A model generated the notes under the pieces. It searched no databases, was not told the DNA's origin, and saw nothing but the letters and a program-made list of their open reading frames with translations. A program made the translations under genes and the position numbers. Below, piece after piece: positions 48,648 to 62,163 of a DNA stretch of 64,000 nt. Source of the stretch: Galaxea fascicularis (taxonomy: Eukaryota; Cnidaria; Anthozoa; Scleractinia; Euphylliidae); contig OX419338.1 of NCBI GenBank assembly GCA_948470475.1, forward strand, positions 4,695,266 through 4,759,265. Direction: 5' to 3'. Positions within the stretch are counted from its first letter, which is position 1. The number at the start of each line of letters is the position of its first letter.

Positions 48648-49461
48648 ACACCTTGGCCGGTTACCGGCCATATAGCCACAGCGTTGAAAATATCAGTAAG
48701 GCAAGGACGAAAACCGGTACCTTGCCCTTAAAATGGAACGTGTAAACGTTCATGCTTGCCTAGAAGGTAACTTCAGATCATTCTGCGCATGTTACAACAG
48801 CGTTACTTCTTTCGGGTGAAGGTACTGTCAGCCATTTTAAACCAATCATCTGACTGAGGATTTATCCAGAGGTTGGAGGGTTCATCAATGTTAATCAATG
48901 TTAAGCATCGTGAGCGTGTATCTAATGAAATACTCTTTCTTCCTCAATTTCTCGCTTATCTGGTACTTTATTTCACGTTGTCGACGTTTCTGCTCGGTTT
49001 TGTTTGTTTTCCTTAGTACGGAGGTTTCGAACATCAACAATCCCGTGGACGCCATGTTGAATTAGCACAGTGGACATGCTCACTTACAAATCTTGGTTTT
49101 GCCTGGAACAAAATAGCCTTGCCCAGAACAAATCAAGCAAGGGTGAAACGGTACATGTGTAAACAATCCTTGCCTTACCAAAATGTTAGCTACCCCTGCC
49201 GGTTTTCATCCTTCCCTTGCCGTTTTTTTCTGTAGGGTAAATGGGGTATTAGGCTTTTCTGAAACTATTTGGGGAAAGGGCCTTCATTTTCTGCTTGCTT
49301 TGTCATTCGCCACTTTTCATTGCTTTTATTGTCTTTGCTATTGACTTCCATGATATTGCTTTCATAGCATCACAAGAAATTCGGACGACAATAGCACTGA
49401 CTAACAACGTCTAGAACTTCCGCAAGAACACCAAACAACAAACGAGCAAAGAAGGAAGTTT

Positions 49462-49625
49462 CCAAGGAAACTGTGGTGCTGCGTCGGTGGCGAAGTAGTA
49501 CACAAAAATTTGGTTTTATCAACCGAGTTGATAGTGTAAACTGACCACCGTGCAGGTATTCTACCTGTACGGTGGTCAATTTATATTTTATCAACTCCTG
49601 TGATAAAACCAAATTTTTGTGTACT
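49462..49625. mobile_element. GTGGTGCTGCGTCGG MITE family, copy 3
   Basis: GAAACTGTGGTGCTGCGTCGG, then TACACAAAAATTTGGTTTTATC, mirrored by ATCAACTCCTGTGATAAAACC and AAATTTTTGTGTA. The central hairpin is shorter than in copy 2. Confidence 0.8.
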
Positions 49626-49888
49626 ATCGCCAAACAACTAAAACAACCATAAAAAGGATGAGACATGATGTTGAGACTGAATCAGAAAGGAATGAATAAC
49701 AACGAGACGAACGGGCAACGCGAGGGAAGAACTAGAATACTGAGAAATCTGAAGGAAGTCGCGATCGAGTTCGATTAGTTTCCTTGGCTTAAGCTCGAGA
49801 AATCAGTCCAAACTGAAGGTGGGCCGTCCCGACCCAGCTGCACACATCCAAAGGAACAAATATGAAGAGGGCACTTCCTTAAAATTTA

Positions 49889-49995
49889 GCCTGTGTCAGG
49901 CTAAGCTCGGTCAGTCAGTGCAGGCGAGCGAAACTCCATTCGCTCCTCCACCGTTTTCGCTCATCTCCACTAACTGAGTGCCTGGCACAGGATAC
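49889..49995. mobile_element. small foldback element, TAGCCTGTGTCAGGCT end
   Basis: AGCCTGTGTCAGGC and GTGCCTGGCACAGG pair imperfectly around CAGTCAGTGCAGGCGAGCG and CACTAACTGAGTG. About 105 bp. Confidence 0.45.
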
Positions 49996-50624
49996 TGAAA
50001 ACAAAATGAGAAAATACGGAGACGGTAGCTGGGTAAAGGACCGACAGGTGTAATGCCGTTACCATTGGGCATCGATCAATGGACACTTTGAACCAAAACA
50101 ACAATCAAATTAATGAGTTCCTTCCTCTGTTTAGCTTGCAACACGACGTTTTAGCTGACTGATTTCACTGTCGTTTCCGTTCAAAGCCGGTGAATACAGG
50201 TGGTTCGAGTTTCTGTTCATATGCCGGATGCCAACTTCATAATCTGTCGTTTGGAAAAGATACAGCGGTTTTGTCTGCGCCAACCGGTATATATTGAATT
50301 TACGACAGTATCCGCAGCGAGGTTTCTATTTAATGCATCCGGCAATTGTTATATTTGTTCATTGTTTTAGTAGCAAACCTCCTTCATAAAATCAATAATA
50401 GAATAACGTATGCCGAGGAAAGATGAAAGATTTTTAAAGGACAAAAGCTCCCAAGGATTTCCTGTTGAATTCGCCAGATAGTTTCAAAAAATAAATTGAA
50501 ACGTTTGCAAGAAATAGGGAAAATTCAAGGAACAAAAACAGGGGAATAACTAGCGGAATAATATTAGATGCAGTATATATAATATCGGTTTATGTACAGG
50601 ATATTTTAACATGTCCTCAAGTGA

Positions 50625-51025
50625 CTTAGTTTTACCTACCTGCCAGGCATAAATCCCGGGAGGGTACTCCCTTATATGCGAGCTATATGGGTATGTGCGG
50701 CGCCGAAGGGTATGGTTTTTTAGCCGTTTTGGTCTGAAATAGGGTATGATAGGGACTTGAATCGGCAAGGCATTATGCAACCTGCTTTATAGTGTGGAAT
50801 TTTAAGCTCAGTCGAAACGTTGTACAGTTTTGCATCCTACTCAATAAAAGCGTACAAACATTGTCTTTAACATTGGTCTGACCTAGGGAACTGATTATAA
50901 GGCAGGTCTGAGATAGGGTAGGGAAAATCACAGATTTTGGTATGAAATAGGGTCAGGGTTTAAGAGTGCCGCACGCCCCCACCCAATTTTTCTGAAAGTA
51001 CCCCCCCCCCCAGGGCATAAACTCA
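50625..51025. repeat. TATGGG/AGGGTATG-rich dispersed repeat
   Basis: Contains repeated blocks GGGTATG, GAAATAGGGT and GAGATAGGGTAGGGA, begins near CATAAATCCCGGGAGGGTAC and ends in a C-homopolymer with GGGCATAAACTC. The ends are mirror-like (GGGAGGGTACTCCC, and CCCCCAGGG). Looks like a low-complexity interspersed element. Confidence 0.5.
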
Positions 51026-54000
51026 CGAGTGAAGTCCCCCATTTACAAGAGTCGTGCAACACGTCCTTGTCTGAAAAGCCAGACAGTATTATCAGTTTCT
51101 TTCCTGTGATTGTCGTCAGAACACGATTTTAATTTCAGCAATCTCACAAAATCATTTAAAAATTTTTTCAACAGATAGTTTACGTTTGATCTTTACGACA
51201 CAACAGTGTGGTTCTACTGACGTGGTTCGGACATCTAAATCGCTACTAAATCATCTTTAAGAGCATTTATCACCAAAGATCACGGCCGGCAGATCTGAGG
51301 TGGAAGGAGCCGGTTTATTTGACCTCTAACATGGCATTTTAAAATCCTTCAGGCATAATTCAAAACGTCTGTTTACTAAATATCGAATTAATTGCTTGGA
51401 CTATACTTTTTCACTGAAGTTACATTTTGAGTGTACCTTTAGCAACATTCACCAGATATCTGTAAGGAAACAACAAACAAACTAAAGAAAATCAACGCAC
51501 GTAGTCAAAATCGATATTGGTGAAGTTTGAGTATCAAGTAAACCGTGGTAATTCGAGTAGAAAGATTTTTAAATCTTTAAACTTTTAAACCATACGAAAA
51601 TATGGCGGAACGGGGATTTAGCGGCCAACAGAACAAGAACGACTCGCGTCAGTGTTTCTCGTGAGATCTTTTGTGCATGAAAGTCATTTCTTGGCGCGTT
51701 CTTCCCTGTATTCATAAATTTGATTCTACTTTCGTATGCTGGACAGATATCATACATTGTACAAATGTGTTTGGTTGATCAGAAAATGACAGGCAAGGTT
51801 TGGAAAATCAAAAGCAATTTGGAGCAGATGCTCAGATCACTTAAATTTCAGTCGGGGCAGGCGATCAGACATGCACACTTGCTGTTGAATGTGGCCCTCA
51901 TGTGAAAAACGGCCAATGTTTGTCTAGTTTAAACGCAAAAAGCGACTCCTTGTACCTTCCACACCCACTTACTTCTCGCCTTAAATTGTAGGTACAACCT
52001 TCTTCTTCAAGAGCCAGGAATGAAAGTTAAAGTCATAACTCCTGGAAATCAGGAAAGTAAGTTTTATCAGCCCTAGTGCGCCAATTTGGGCCTTTTCTTC
52101 TCTGTCACTTCACCGGTTATGAATGATGTCCAGGCATCCTGCGCGATGAGGAGTAAATGTGGTCGTATAAATTCATATGCTATTACTGAAGAGCCCTAAA
52201 ATGTTACGGGAACGTTTTTAAGATCAATCATATTTATTCATTCTATATGTCAGCTTTTCACTGTTTATGAGGTTAAATCAACATCATCTGATTCAGCCGT
52301 TTTCTGTTTTTGTGCGCGCACTGTTAGATAGCTGCGTTTTCCAGCGTAAAATTTTTAGTGCGACTTAAAAAAAATACCGACTGGTATCAACATCGCTCAA
52401 GACTGTCTTTCTCATAAGATCTTATACAATGCTGCAGAGTCATTTCTCAACACATTGCGTCCTGTATTATTAAAATTGACTTAAACCGTTTCGAAAGACA
52501 GGTAATCAAAGCCGTAGCTAGAGAAAATGAATTTGCATGGAGACAATTAATATAGCAAACCCAAATGAGTCTTTTTTGATGTTTATTTGTTTTTTTTTTT
52601 CAAGTTTGGCCTCCTAAAGGAGCTGCCTATGTAGTTTACTTTACATTTTCACCTGAAACACACACAGAAACAAACGAAAAAGAAAAGAAGAGGCTTGAAA
52701 CCTTCAAAATTTTCACCGATGCAAGTGCCTCGATTCGCCTCTGTCCAGTCTACGAATTAAAAGTTACGGCTTTACGAAATACTTAACAAGTAAAGTAGGT
52801 ACCGGGTAAAAGCTACGGCCTCCACTTCGGCGAATAATATCAACAACGATTCGGGAAGTTGAAAGCATGAGTTTCCGAGAACAAATTGCGACGATAACGG
52901 CCTGGCGAAACGATTTTTGACATCTCTACTTTCGGGATCCGGAGATTTAAGGGAGACGCCAGCAGATGTACTGACAATCTCACTCTGTTAATAAAACTCT
53001 GAGAACTTGCTACTTGTTAACGAAACATAGTTTATAACCGAAAGTTTAAAACAATCAAACTGAACACCTTTCATGGCACGAGACTCATCTGCAATTGTCT
53101 ATGTACTTCAGTGCTGGTCAAATTAGTTTCGATATGTCAACACTTTCTGTACCCCAAGGGATGGACGGCAGCACAACGAACAGTGATGTTCCGCCCGCTG
53201 CAGCTCGCGAACTCAAAACTTTCTCGAAGCAGTTTTCTTCTCTCTCAATCAAACATCAAAACTGAAAACTATGGGGCGCGCTCCTCTTGTGTACCTAGTG
53301 TGCCAACGGTGACAAAAGTGTCAGTCTTGCCACTGATTTCCGTCTCCGTTGTGTGTGTATCAGGGATAGTTAGCAACGACGACGGCAAAGACGGGCGATG
53401 GGAACGCCACGAAAAGGTAGGTTAAATTTCTCTAAAAGAATATGTTGAACTGCAGATTAAGGGAAGCAGAAGATGTGAAAGATCTTCGCAGCTGTGGAAA
53501 ACATTTGAGCAGTAGCATTAAGGGAGCCTGACTTAATTCAGGCTTACGCGGGATCCCCATCCATGACCTCTGCGATACCGGTGCAGTGCTCCATGACCAA
53601 CTGAGCTAACAACTGAAGCCAACTGGGAGGAACTAGCTCGTAATAAACCGTGAGTGATAAAGTCAATAAATATGAATGTATGAGGATCACATATATTGAA
53701 CTGCAGATTAAAGAAAGATTGTCGCATTGTGAACGCTGCTTGAACAGCGGTGAAAAGGAAACCTGAAAAAAGTTCATGCTTGGCGGGTGAGATTCGAAGC
53801 ACAATGTCCACTGCGACAACGGTGCAGTGCACAAGCAACAATTTCTCTGCACGCGCATTTCGCATCATGTCTCTGCGGTCCTCTTCAAAAGAACAACGTG
53901 AAATTACCAAAATTAAAGTTTTGTCCTGAACCTGAGGGCAAAACGGCAAACTTTTCTCTCTTTTTCTCCTATTCTGCGCCGTTCATATTGTTTGGCTCCT

Positions 54001-54305
54001 GGATTGGCTTCTCTCTTAAGTTGAAGAAGAGGTTCAGTGAAATTAGTGTTGAAGTATATATGCATTTGGCAATTTCGTTACCGTGGACTCTGTCATCGCC
54101 TTTGTCATTGCAAGTTTCATTTATTAAGGACCTTGCAAAAATGCTCTCAATGTTGCACACCATCAACATGACATTTTTAGGCCGAGCATGTTGGTTGTGT
54201 TTGAACACAACGATCGGAGTTTATTGGTAGTTGAAATGTCGACACGCATCAACGCTCAACAAGGTTCAAAACGTACCTAAAAAGTTGAACAGAGTAGTAT
54301 TCAAC

Positions 54306-54541
54306 CAAAATTTGCCGGGTTTTATCAACTCAGCTGATAATGAAAACTGGCACCGTAAAGAGATTCAACGTTTCGACCGTAAGCCCTTCCTCTGTACGCT
54401 CTGACGAAGGGCTAGCGCTCTAAACTTCACTACTTTTTGAAGCTCTTGCAGTGGCCAATTTGCATTATCAACTCCGTTGATAAAACCAAATTTTCATGTA
54501 CAACTCCCCCAGCGACGCAGCACCACAGTTTCTTCAGAAAC
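54306..54541. mobile_element. GTGGTGCTGCGTCGG MITE family, copy 4
   Basis: AAAATTTGCCGGGTTTTATC and CTCAGCTGATAATG at the left; TTATCAACTCCGTTGATAAAACC, CCCAGCGACGCAGCACCACAG at the right. Orientation opposite to copies 2 and 3. Confidence 0.75.
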
Positions 54542-57500
54542 TAATCAGCGTTGGATGCTGGTGGCCTACAACGGGCACTTATGTTTTGAGGCCGACTCGT
54601 TTCTTGGACACATTAAATTAAGTTAGCTCGTGTGACAACTGATACAATGGGTCTAGATTTTAAACTCATGGTGTAACCAGAATTACATGAAGTCACTAGT
54701 CATCCTCTTATTCAGGATAATATAAAAAATTAGTTAATGCAACAAAAATGCATTTCCCTTACAGATATCTGGTGAATGTTATGTCATGTTTTACACCCAC
54801 ACGACATTAAACGAAAAATGTCGACCAAGGGAGTTATGCCGAGTCTTATTTAGGACAGCAGAAGGGAGCGGCTTAATGCAACAAAAAACGCAATTTTTGG
54901 AGATAAATTGGCCGTGGTCTGAGCTACAAAACAGAAGAGCAAAAAAATATTAACGAAATAATTCACAAAATAGCCGACGGAGTTATCGTCCGGGCGATTG
55001 TAACAGCATCATTGATCCCTGTTCGCCCACCTGCACTTAGCCAAAACAACAACGTGCAGACAATCTTAAGCCAATAACAGGAAGACCTAAACTGATTTTC
55101 ATTCTACTTCAATAAAACGGAAGGGCAACTGTGGTTTATATTTCCTTTAGACTTCCTAGGTAAAATTGCCATCATTGTAATATTTCGCAAGCAAACTCGA
55201 CTGATTTTTTTGTGGAAACAGATGCCTCTGTTTACAAGCGCAGCAGAATATTAGAGTGCAGTTTCAACGACGGTATGCATGCAGCCAGGGTTTGTGTTTA
55301 TGCGTCTTTCTGTTATAAATTTTGTATGGTTTTCACGAAACACCTTAACCGCAATTAAGTGATTATGAAACTGTTAAGCGGTACAATCCTAGCATATCTT
55401 GTGGATCTTGTTGGTTGCATTGCATTTCTAGACTTACAAAATCAAACAGCATTTCGATGGGTTAGAAATCAACAGTTATAGATAAAACATACCAGAAGTA
55501 ACACTTGAATATCTACTATCTATCTAGTCTACTGGTGGCACTAGAATCTTTTTTAACACGTAGCCTTGGTTTATCGATGCAACATCGTTTCACGCGACGG
55601 ACCTTTACCCATAGCACTGAAATTCAGTAGGATTACTTGTACCCAGCGCGCTCGCACACCATTTCGTAAAGTAAACAATAACAGTTGCGCTTCCCGTGAA
55701 AAACTCCGTGAAAAACTCCGTTTCACGGGAACAATTACAAACCATGATCTTTACAAGGTTCGCGAGTGTAGGTGTCCAAAAGCCCACGAAGAAGATCCTT
55801 TTTACCTTCGGTTCTCTAGCGTTGATAAATAAATTTTGACTTTTTACCTGATAAAACTAAAAGTAAATTGTGAATTCTCATCCATATACCCCTAGGCAAA
55901 ACATTGAGAATTAAGCTGGCTCTAAAATGTGGAACAAATCACTTTATTTTACCACCGAGAGAACATTTTACACTCATTTAGACGTTTATTTTTTCCGATT
56001 TAAGATTAAAATATCGTCAGTTAAATAAATTGCCCGCAATTGCGAGATTAAGAAAATGGGTGGCTTGTTTGCTATGAGAAGTTTGAGTGAGCCTGTCTTG
56101 GCGTTTATTTTTTTATTTCAGATTTTATGGGATATTCTTTAACATTATCGTAAAGTTAACTTAAGGTAAAGTATCCTTTATCCGTGGTAATAAAAGAGCT
56201 GCCCCTGGGGTTGTCTTGGTTAAGACTTTGGTCTTGCTATGGCCTTGTCACAAACATTTTTGGAAATACAAAGGCCAACAGAAAGGTCGAAATCTATCGA
56301 CATTTTAACTGAATATTTGTCCCTGTAATATCCAATGATTTTACCTGTTTAATTTACCTAGAGTTCCTTTGTTAAAGCCGTTAGTACGTTTCGTTCACCT
56401 GAACGCTTGTTGACCAAAAAGAGCACACACAACTCGTAGCTTGTTTGCAATTGTTTGCAGTATTGAATCCGATGTTGTAACCAAGTGAAGATTTCGCACA
56501 AGTTTGTTATTCCTTGAATCTGGCCAACATGCGTTCGACTTTTGTTGACCTGCTATTAGTCAAATGTTGAAACCATTGACACTGGAAACACGCCTCAACA
56601 CAACTGCGACACGCAATTGTTCGTTTTTGGTAAACTGCCCATTCGTAAGGCCTCGAACGCCTCAGAAATTTTAACTGTGATGACCGAAAAACAGCAATTT
56701 CTTGAACTTGACTTAAACCGAGTTTTGTGGTCTTGAAACAAAAATTCCCGCTGTCTTTGGAGGAGCAAATATACCGTTTAAAGTGCAACGACCTTTTAGC
56801 CATGATTTCCGTCAAGACACTGCGAGTTTGGAAATGTTTTTAAATGGGAGAATAAGATGACCTGCTGTGACTAATTTTCATTTCATGAAAAATCTGACCA
56901 AATTGTGTTAGCTTCAGTACCGAAATAAAATTCAATGGAGAGGCCGTAAATAGTCTGAAAACATGAACATAAAAACGTGTCTAAATATTCCTTTTGGTTT
57001 TCCTGGTGTCTCTTACGCCACTTGCTGCGGGAAATCATTCTTCATCTTGTTTGAGCTGCTTTCAACGCACGACAAAAGACAGTTGTACTGATATTTCATC
57101 CCACAAGGCATGCATGTCTGGAATACTGTATATGTTGTGGAAATGTACGGTAAAGACTAAAACAATGTTGTGTGAAAGCCTCTGAAAAGGTTACAACACC
57201 CGTTCGACGTGTTTTACAATTAAAGTGATGGGTAAAAAAATTTTGCGCGCGTGCGTTTGCTGAGCAATATAGTTGAGCGAAATGTTCAAAAGATTTTGGA
57301 TTAAAAAGAATGAAAATTTAAGGCAATTTAAATGTTTTTTGGGAAGCTTTCAACATTTATCATTGAGTTTGGACATTGGACGACCTTTTGAAATGGTTTA
57401 AACATTTAATTATTAAAACATATTAAGAGAACAGAACGGTTAGACTCCAATTGGGGCCCAGTCAGACATTTCGTGTGAAGACTGAAATTTTGATCGTGTT

Positions 57501-58026
57501 TTCAGATGTACTAACTGGTTATCTGCCGTTTTATTTACTCGAGGTACGTTACGTGTTTCTAATTGCCGGGATCAGGAGCTCATGAACGGTATTGCGGGTT
57601 TTACAAGATCCCAGTTTGCATTCGTTGCAATGCCGGCATGTTCTTTTGCATTGCAGGGTGTCTTTCTACAGATTTGAATCAAGGACAATAAAATGCCAAG
57701 TGGTTCAAGGGCCTCTGTCATTGGAGTTCTGCAATTTTCATACGAGAACTCAATAAACAGAGATGCTACTTAATGACCTTTACTCATGCCGAAACATTCT
57801 TATCAATCGATTTTTTTTGCGACAGAAAGTCACCCATAGTACATTTTTGGCCGTGGCTGCAAAATGAATTGGTAGAATTTGACAACTTTAGGTTATACTT
57901 TTCAAAATGCAACCCATTTCCATCCTTGTCATCCCGTAACAGAAGAAGATGGTATTTATTGTCGTTGTAGTAACACCAGTTTTAAATAAACAAATTGTTT
58001 CATTATTTTTGAGTTTCCCTGATTTC

Positions 58027-58411
58027 AGGGGCACCCAACGACAAGTTTCTGTTTGGTGGAGGGTAGTTCGCCTTAGGTTTTCGGCGTCTATCAAAGCCGG
58101 AGTGCACTCGGATTTTCGTAACTGAAACGTGGCCTTAAATCTTTGCAATGGCGAAATAGTAGTCCCTGACGTTTTTGGAAGGGTCATATTTGCTGTTTTA
58201 GGCAGTCAAAAACGTCACTGGCACTTTCGGAAAGCAAGCAGTTGCCTAAAAAGCAATTTCTTAAAGGAAGATTTTGTTCCCTAAAATTTTCGGGCAATGA
58301 AACAAATGAAGATCAAATTCGTCTAGCTAATGGAAACCACTTTGAAACAGGCTTCAAACACGATAATATGCCTTTTGCAGCTTTAGGTTGTTTTGGCTCG
58401 TTGGATGCCCT
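58027..58411. mobile_element. MITE with AGGGGCACCCAACGA ends, copy 2
   Basis: Left AGGGGCACCCAACGACAAG matches copy 1 at 11570. The right end GGCTCGTTGGATGCCCT matches the mirrored end with one change, and a further GGGGCATCC word follows. Length similar to copy 1 (385 versus 398). Confidence 0.75.
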
Positions 58412-61400
58412 GTGACAAGGGGCATCCAAGACACCTCATTTTAGCATTTTACAGCGGTCCGAAATAGCATGACAGAGCTCTCTTAATCTACATGCAACAA
58501 AGGAAATAAAAGAGTGTAATGAGTACAATGCATAGAAGGTATGGCATTTGATTCTGTAACGAGCAGAAGAAAAGAGGCAAACGCAGCGAAAAATAGGAGG
58601 GGGTGTTCGACTTACAAAAGATGTTGTTTTCTTCAACAGTTTTGTGCGCACACATTGGTAACGAAGATCTAGTTGTAGTTGCTGGAGATTTCGATCGACA
58701 AGAAATCTTTCTCTTAAACCCTTAACTTTGAAGAGCTACTGTTGTTGCTCTAGGAGGATGTGAAGTTCACTGAGGAACATTTTCGGTCACAATCGTTCGT
58801 CATGAACTCTCACAAAATTCTTCGATGAGGAAACCTTTCTGCTAAGAGATCTCTTCCTCGGTGTGTCAACGTTCAGTAGGGGCTAAGACGACCCTTACTC
58901 TAGTTTCCTAACTTGAACCTCAAGTGAGTGAAACTTAGTAACTTTGATTTGTAACTCGTTAAAAGTATTTGTGTAGATTCTTTTAAACTAATATTGCCGA
59001 GTTTTAGACTAATATTAATAGCTTTAAATGAATAACTTTTCGTAAACTGTAGATCTGGCTGAATTGACTGCGGCGTGGCTGCACTGAGTTGGGAGAACTG
59101 ATGAACGCAGTGTGTTTTTATGTTTATTGAGTTGTACGCTATCAACTATTGCCGCGTAAAAAGAAACTAAAACAGTGTGTCTACCATCTCTCAGGCTCTC
59201 AGTTATTCCCCATTAAATGTGCAGTACAGGCAATTGAAGAATTTCAAATTTCTAGTTGCGATGCGACGAGTTACAAGCCGGCGAGGAACCCGTAAATTGT
59301 TTGATGAAACGTCGAGAGCAGCATGCGGATGACTAAAGCAATGAAGAAAATGGACATGGTGACTGACGTACATTCAGATGGTACTAGGTACATCTATACC
59401 TTACTTTAGATGTATTAAAATTGATTTTCACGCGCAAGTTATTCGTATCATCTAGGTTTACCGATTCCCCCCCAAAAACAAACAAAAGATAAAAAACGAC
59501 AAGACAGTAGATAGGGTACCGAATAGCGAAGTGCAGTGTGCTTGCTCAAACCAAAAGATAGAACTCGATTTAAATTTAAGGTCAAAGTCTGGCTAAAACC
59601 TTCCAGAATTTTATTGCTTTCACAGAGCGACTGTCTGCATCATTTTGCTTCCATCATGTAGTTTTATATTTGACTTCGAGGTTTATTTCAAAACCCCCTC
59701 CTCCCATGCACATATATATTTACTTTTTGGAAGTTGATTTTCGTTTACTTTGACTCATAACAGAAAAATCAATAAAGTAAATATCACTGTAATTGGGTTA
59801 TATGCTGGCTTTTAAGCCTAAAAGCTTACATTCATAACAATTGCAAAAGAAAAGAAATCATAAAGTTAAATTTCACGCCCTCGCGTTCCAACAAAAACCA
59901 CTATATATTATGAAATAATATCATTTTATTGCTGTGTCAAAAATAATAGAAAATTCAAATATTGTACAAAAACTCAAATATTGTATGTGTACGTTTTGAT
60001 AAAGACCGAACTGCAAAGAGCAATTGATGGAAAATTCCGAAGGCAGTACTTAAGATTAAAGTGCATCTCTATCATTTTATTTGCTTTCAACTTCTCATTT
60101 TGAGCCAAGTGACTCTTTCCCAAACATCGGAGTAGTACTAAACACATAATTTTTTCTAAGGATCGGAAAACACAGATGAAATAGCGATAACGCCAACAGA
60201 GTACAGTCATTCAAAATATATACACTGTTAATGAAACAAATTACTTCATCGCCTACTTTTAAAACCTGTTTGCTTTTTAGTCCTGTCTCGATGAGGCGAG
60301 AGCAATTTGAAATCCGGCGTTGATTTTTCACCTTGAGAAAATTAGAGAAGCAAATGGAATAAAAAGCCAAACAAAATGTACCGTATAGGGGAACAAATGA
60401 ATACATTAGACTGAATTTTGGCATTTATTTGAGTAATTGTTCTTCAATTTCTGGTTTTCTTTTTCGGTAAGGTTGCCGTCTGCTTAAGTGATAATTAGAA
60501 CCACGCGCAGAATTATTTGCCATCGTTAATTGCTCCGAACTGGACAATGGAAAAACTATAAACGATTTAATTTAGGGTGAAATGCTTTCACCAAGGAAGG
60601 AAAACAGTTAGTTTTATAGGCCGCCCGGCCCTGAAGCTATTGAAGTAAAAACTAATTCGGGTTAATACTCCGAGTGGCTTCTCAGCCGCATATAAAGGTT
60701 TCACCGTTTGACGGAAAGGAAATCAAATAGCATATAACATTATTATGAATTAAATTCGTTTCGTTTTTTCCACCAAGTTATATAATGTCAGCTCGTGCCA
60801 GGTGTACAGATCAGAAAGCAGAGGCAGCTGAAATTAGAGACGTTTTGTATTGTTGACAGCTGGGGGGAATAGAAGAGAATAAAAAGCCGTTAATTTGCAA
60901 CCATCAACTATTTTCCATTGTTTGAATTGCCACGTGCCACTCACCCTCGTGCGACGAACGCGATTGGTTTGTTGAAGCAAACGGTCATATCCCCATAAAA
61001 GTGCTTTATTCTTCTCGGTTTTTAGAAACCGGTAACATTTAACGCCATGCCTACTAAGAGTCAATGATTTGTGATCAACAGCACTTTTCTGCGCAATTCA
61101 GTTTAAAAACCGCAGCACTGCGTAAAACCTGATAAGCACATAAAAAGAAATTTTTGGCAATCTCGGTGTTATCTCTGATTAAATACTCTTAAATGATTGA
61201 AAAAAAAAAATGATATTTTGGGTTGAGTTTTTTTAATAATTCAGATTGTATTCATTCGCTAAATATTTTATTAACGCATCAACCAATGTTTTGAAAGTCA
61301 TCTCGAAGTTAAGTGTACAAACAAATGTGAGTATTTTTTCAAGCAAAATTGCATTAGGCAGAGATAAACAGAAAACGGTCTGAATATCCTACTCATTGAA

Positions 61401-61735
61401 TGAGATGTATTTGACCTCTTTAAAATAAATGGTTCGTGTTTACGACTTTGAGTTTTCAGCATATCTGAGCAGTAATTGCCGAATAACAATGCTTCTAATT
61501 GTCTCGGCGAATCAAACGCCTCTGTCAAACTGTTTGTTGTTTCACAAGGAATAGAAAATGAAACAGTAATGGCTTGCCCTTGGCCAATCAGCTTTGCGTT
61601 CCATCTAAGGCTTCCTGACATTTGCTATTAAGCTGGCCTCTCCGAGCAAGGTGCACGATTCTTCTAAAACGTTGCTCCCCTGCGCAGTGAGAAAATCTGA
61701 TGTGGACAGCCAACGCAGCAAATTTTCCATCAAGG

Positions 61736-62163
61736 ATGAACTCCGACCATCAAGTTGAGGACATGGATTTCGACAAGAACGATAAATCGAAACCCAATGG
61801 TATGTATCGCTCGAAATTTCTAAACTAAGCAGTTGTCAGTTCGGGACGCTAGCTCTATGTAATTTGCCCACCTCCCTAACTTTTATGCAATTCATACGTC
61901 TTTCCCTTTAATCTGGTTTTACCAAGGACGTCTCCTCGACATTCCTTGTAAAGTCTGCGGAGATCGATCCTCTGGGAAGCATTACGGAATCTATGCCTGT
62001 GATGGTTGCAGTGGCTTTTTCAAGAGGAGCATTCGCAGAAATCGTTCATACACTTGTAGAGCTACGAACGGCAAAGGCAACTGCCCCGTGGATAAGATTC
62101 ACAGAAACCAATGCCGCTCCTGTCGATTGAAGAAATGCTTTGAAGTGACTATGAACAAAGATG
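61736..62163 (+). CDS. nuclear receptor NR2E-type (tailless/PNR), 5' part
   Basis: Exons 61736-61799 and 61927-62163 (GT donors, in frame) encode the first 100 residues; more exons lie beyond 64000. After a 28-aa acidic N-terminus comes a complete two-finger DNA-binding domain, C29-C32-C46-C49 and C65-C74-C84-C87. The P-box CDGCS (46-50) and PVDK..HRNQC (75-84) are hallmarks of NR2E1 (tailless) and NR2E3 (PNR). The domain ends with [14 protein letters not shown]. There are eight residues between C65 and C74; from memory the usual is five, NR2E3 has six and NR2E1 seven. NR2E receptors are orphan repressors in neural and photoreceptor development in bilaterians. Which NR2E subgroup this is cannot be decided without the ligand-binding domain. 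The start was chosen as the ATG that splices in frame to the domain. Confidence 0.93.

Larger units (their letters stand above)
47850..61735. other. long intergenic stretch, repeats only
   Basis: No coding region that I can support. The open frames are under 150 codons, have no domain and do not splice together convincingly. Foldback elements occur at 47997, 48424, 49462, 49889, 54306 and 58027. The last 4 kb before 61736 are AT-rich and may contain the NR2E regulatory region. I would expect ncRNA or enhancers rather than missed proteins. Confidence 0.5.

Noticed and set aside
53111..53425. first exon of a gene ending at GGTAGG
   Set aside because: No downstream exon could be joined, and its right end overlaps words of the AACGACGACGG repeat family.
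53787..54230. 147-codon open frame as a gene
   Set aside because: Composition and hydrophobic pattern look random; its mirror strand is also open; no homology recognised.
56507..56815. minus-strand cysteine-containing frame as a zinc finger
   Set aside because: The cysteine spacing fits no zinc-binding family that I know and no exons adjoin.
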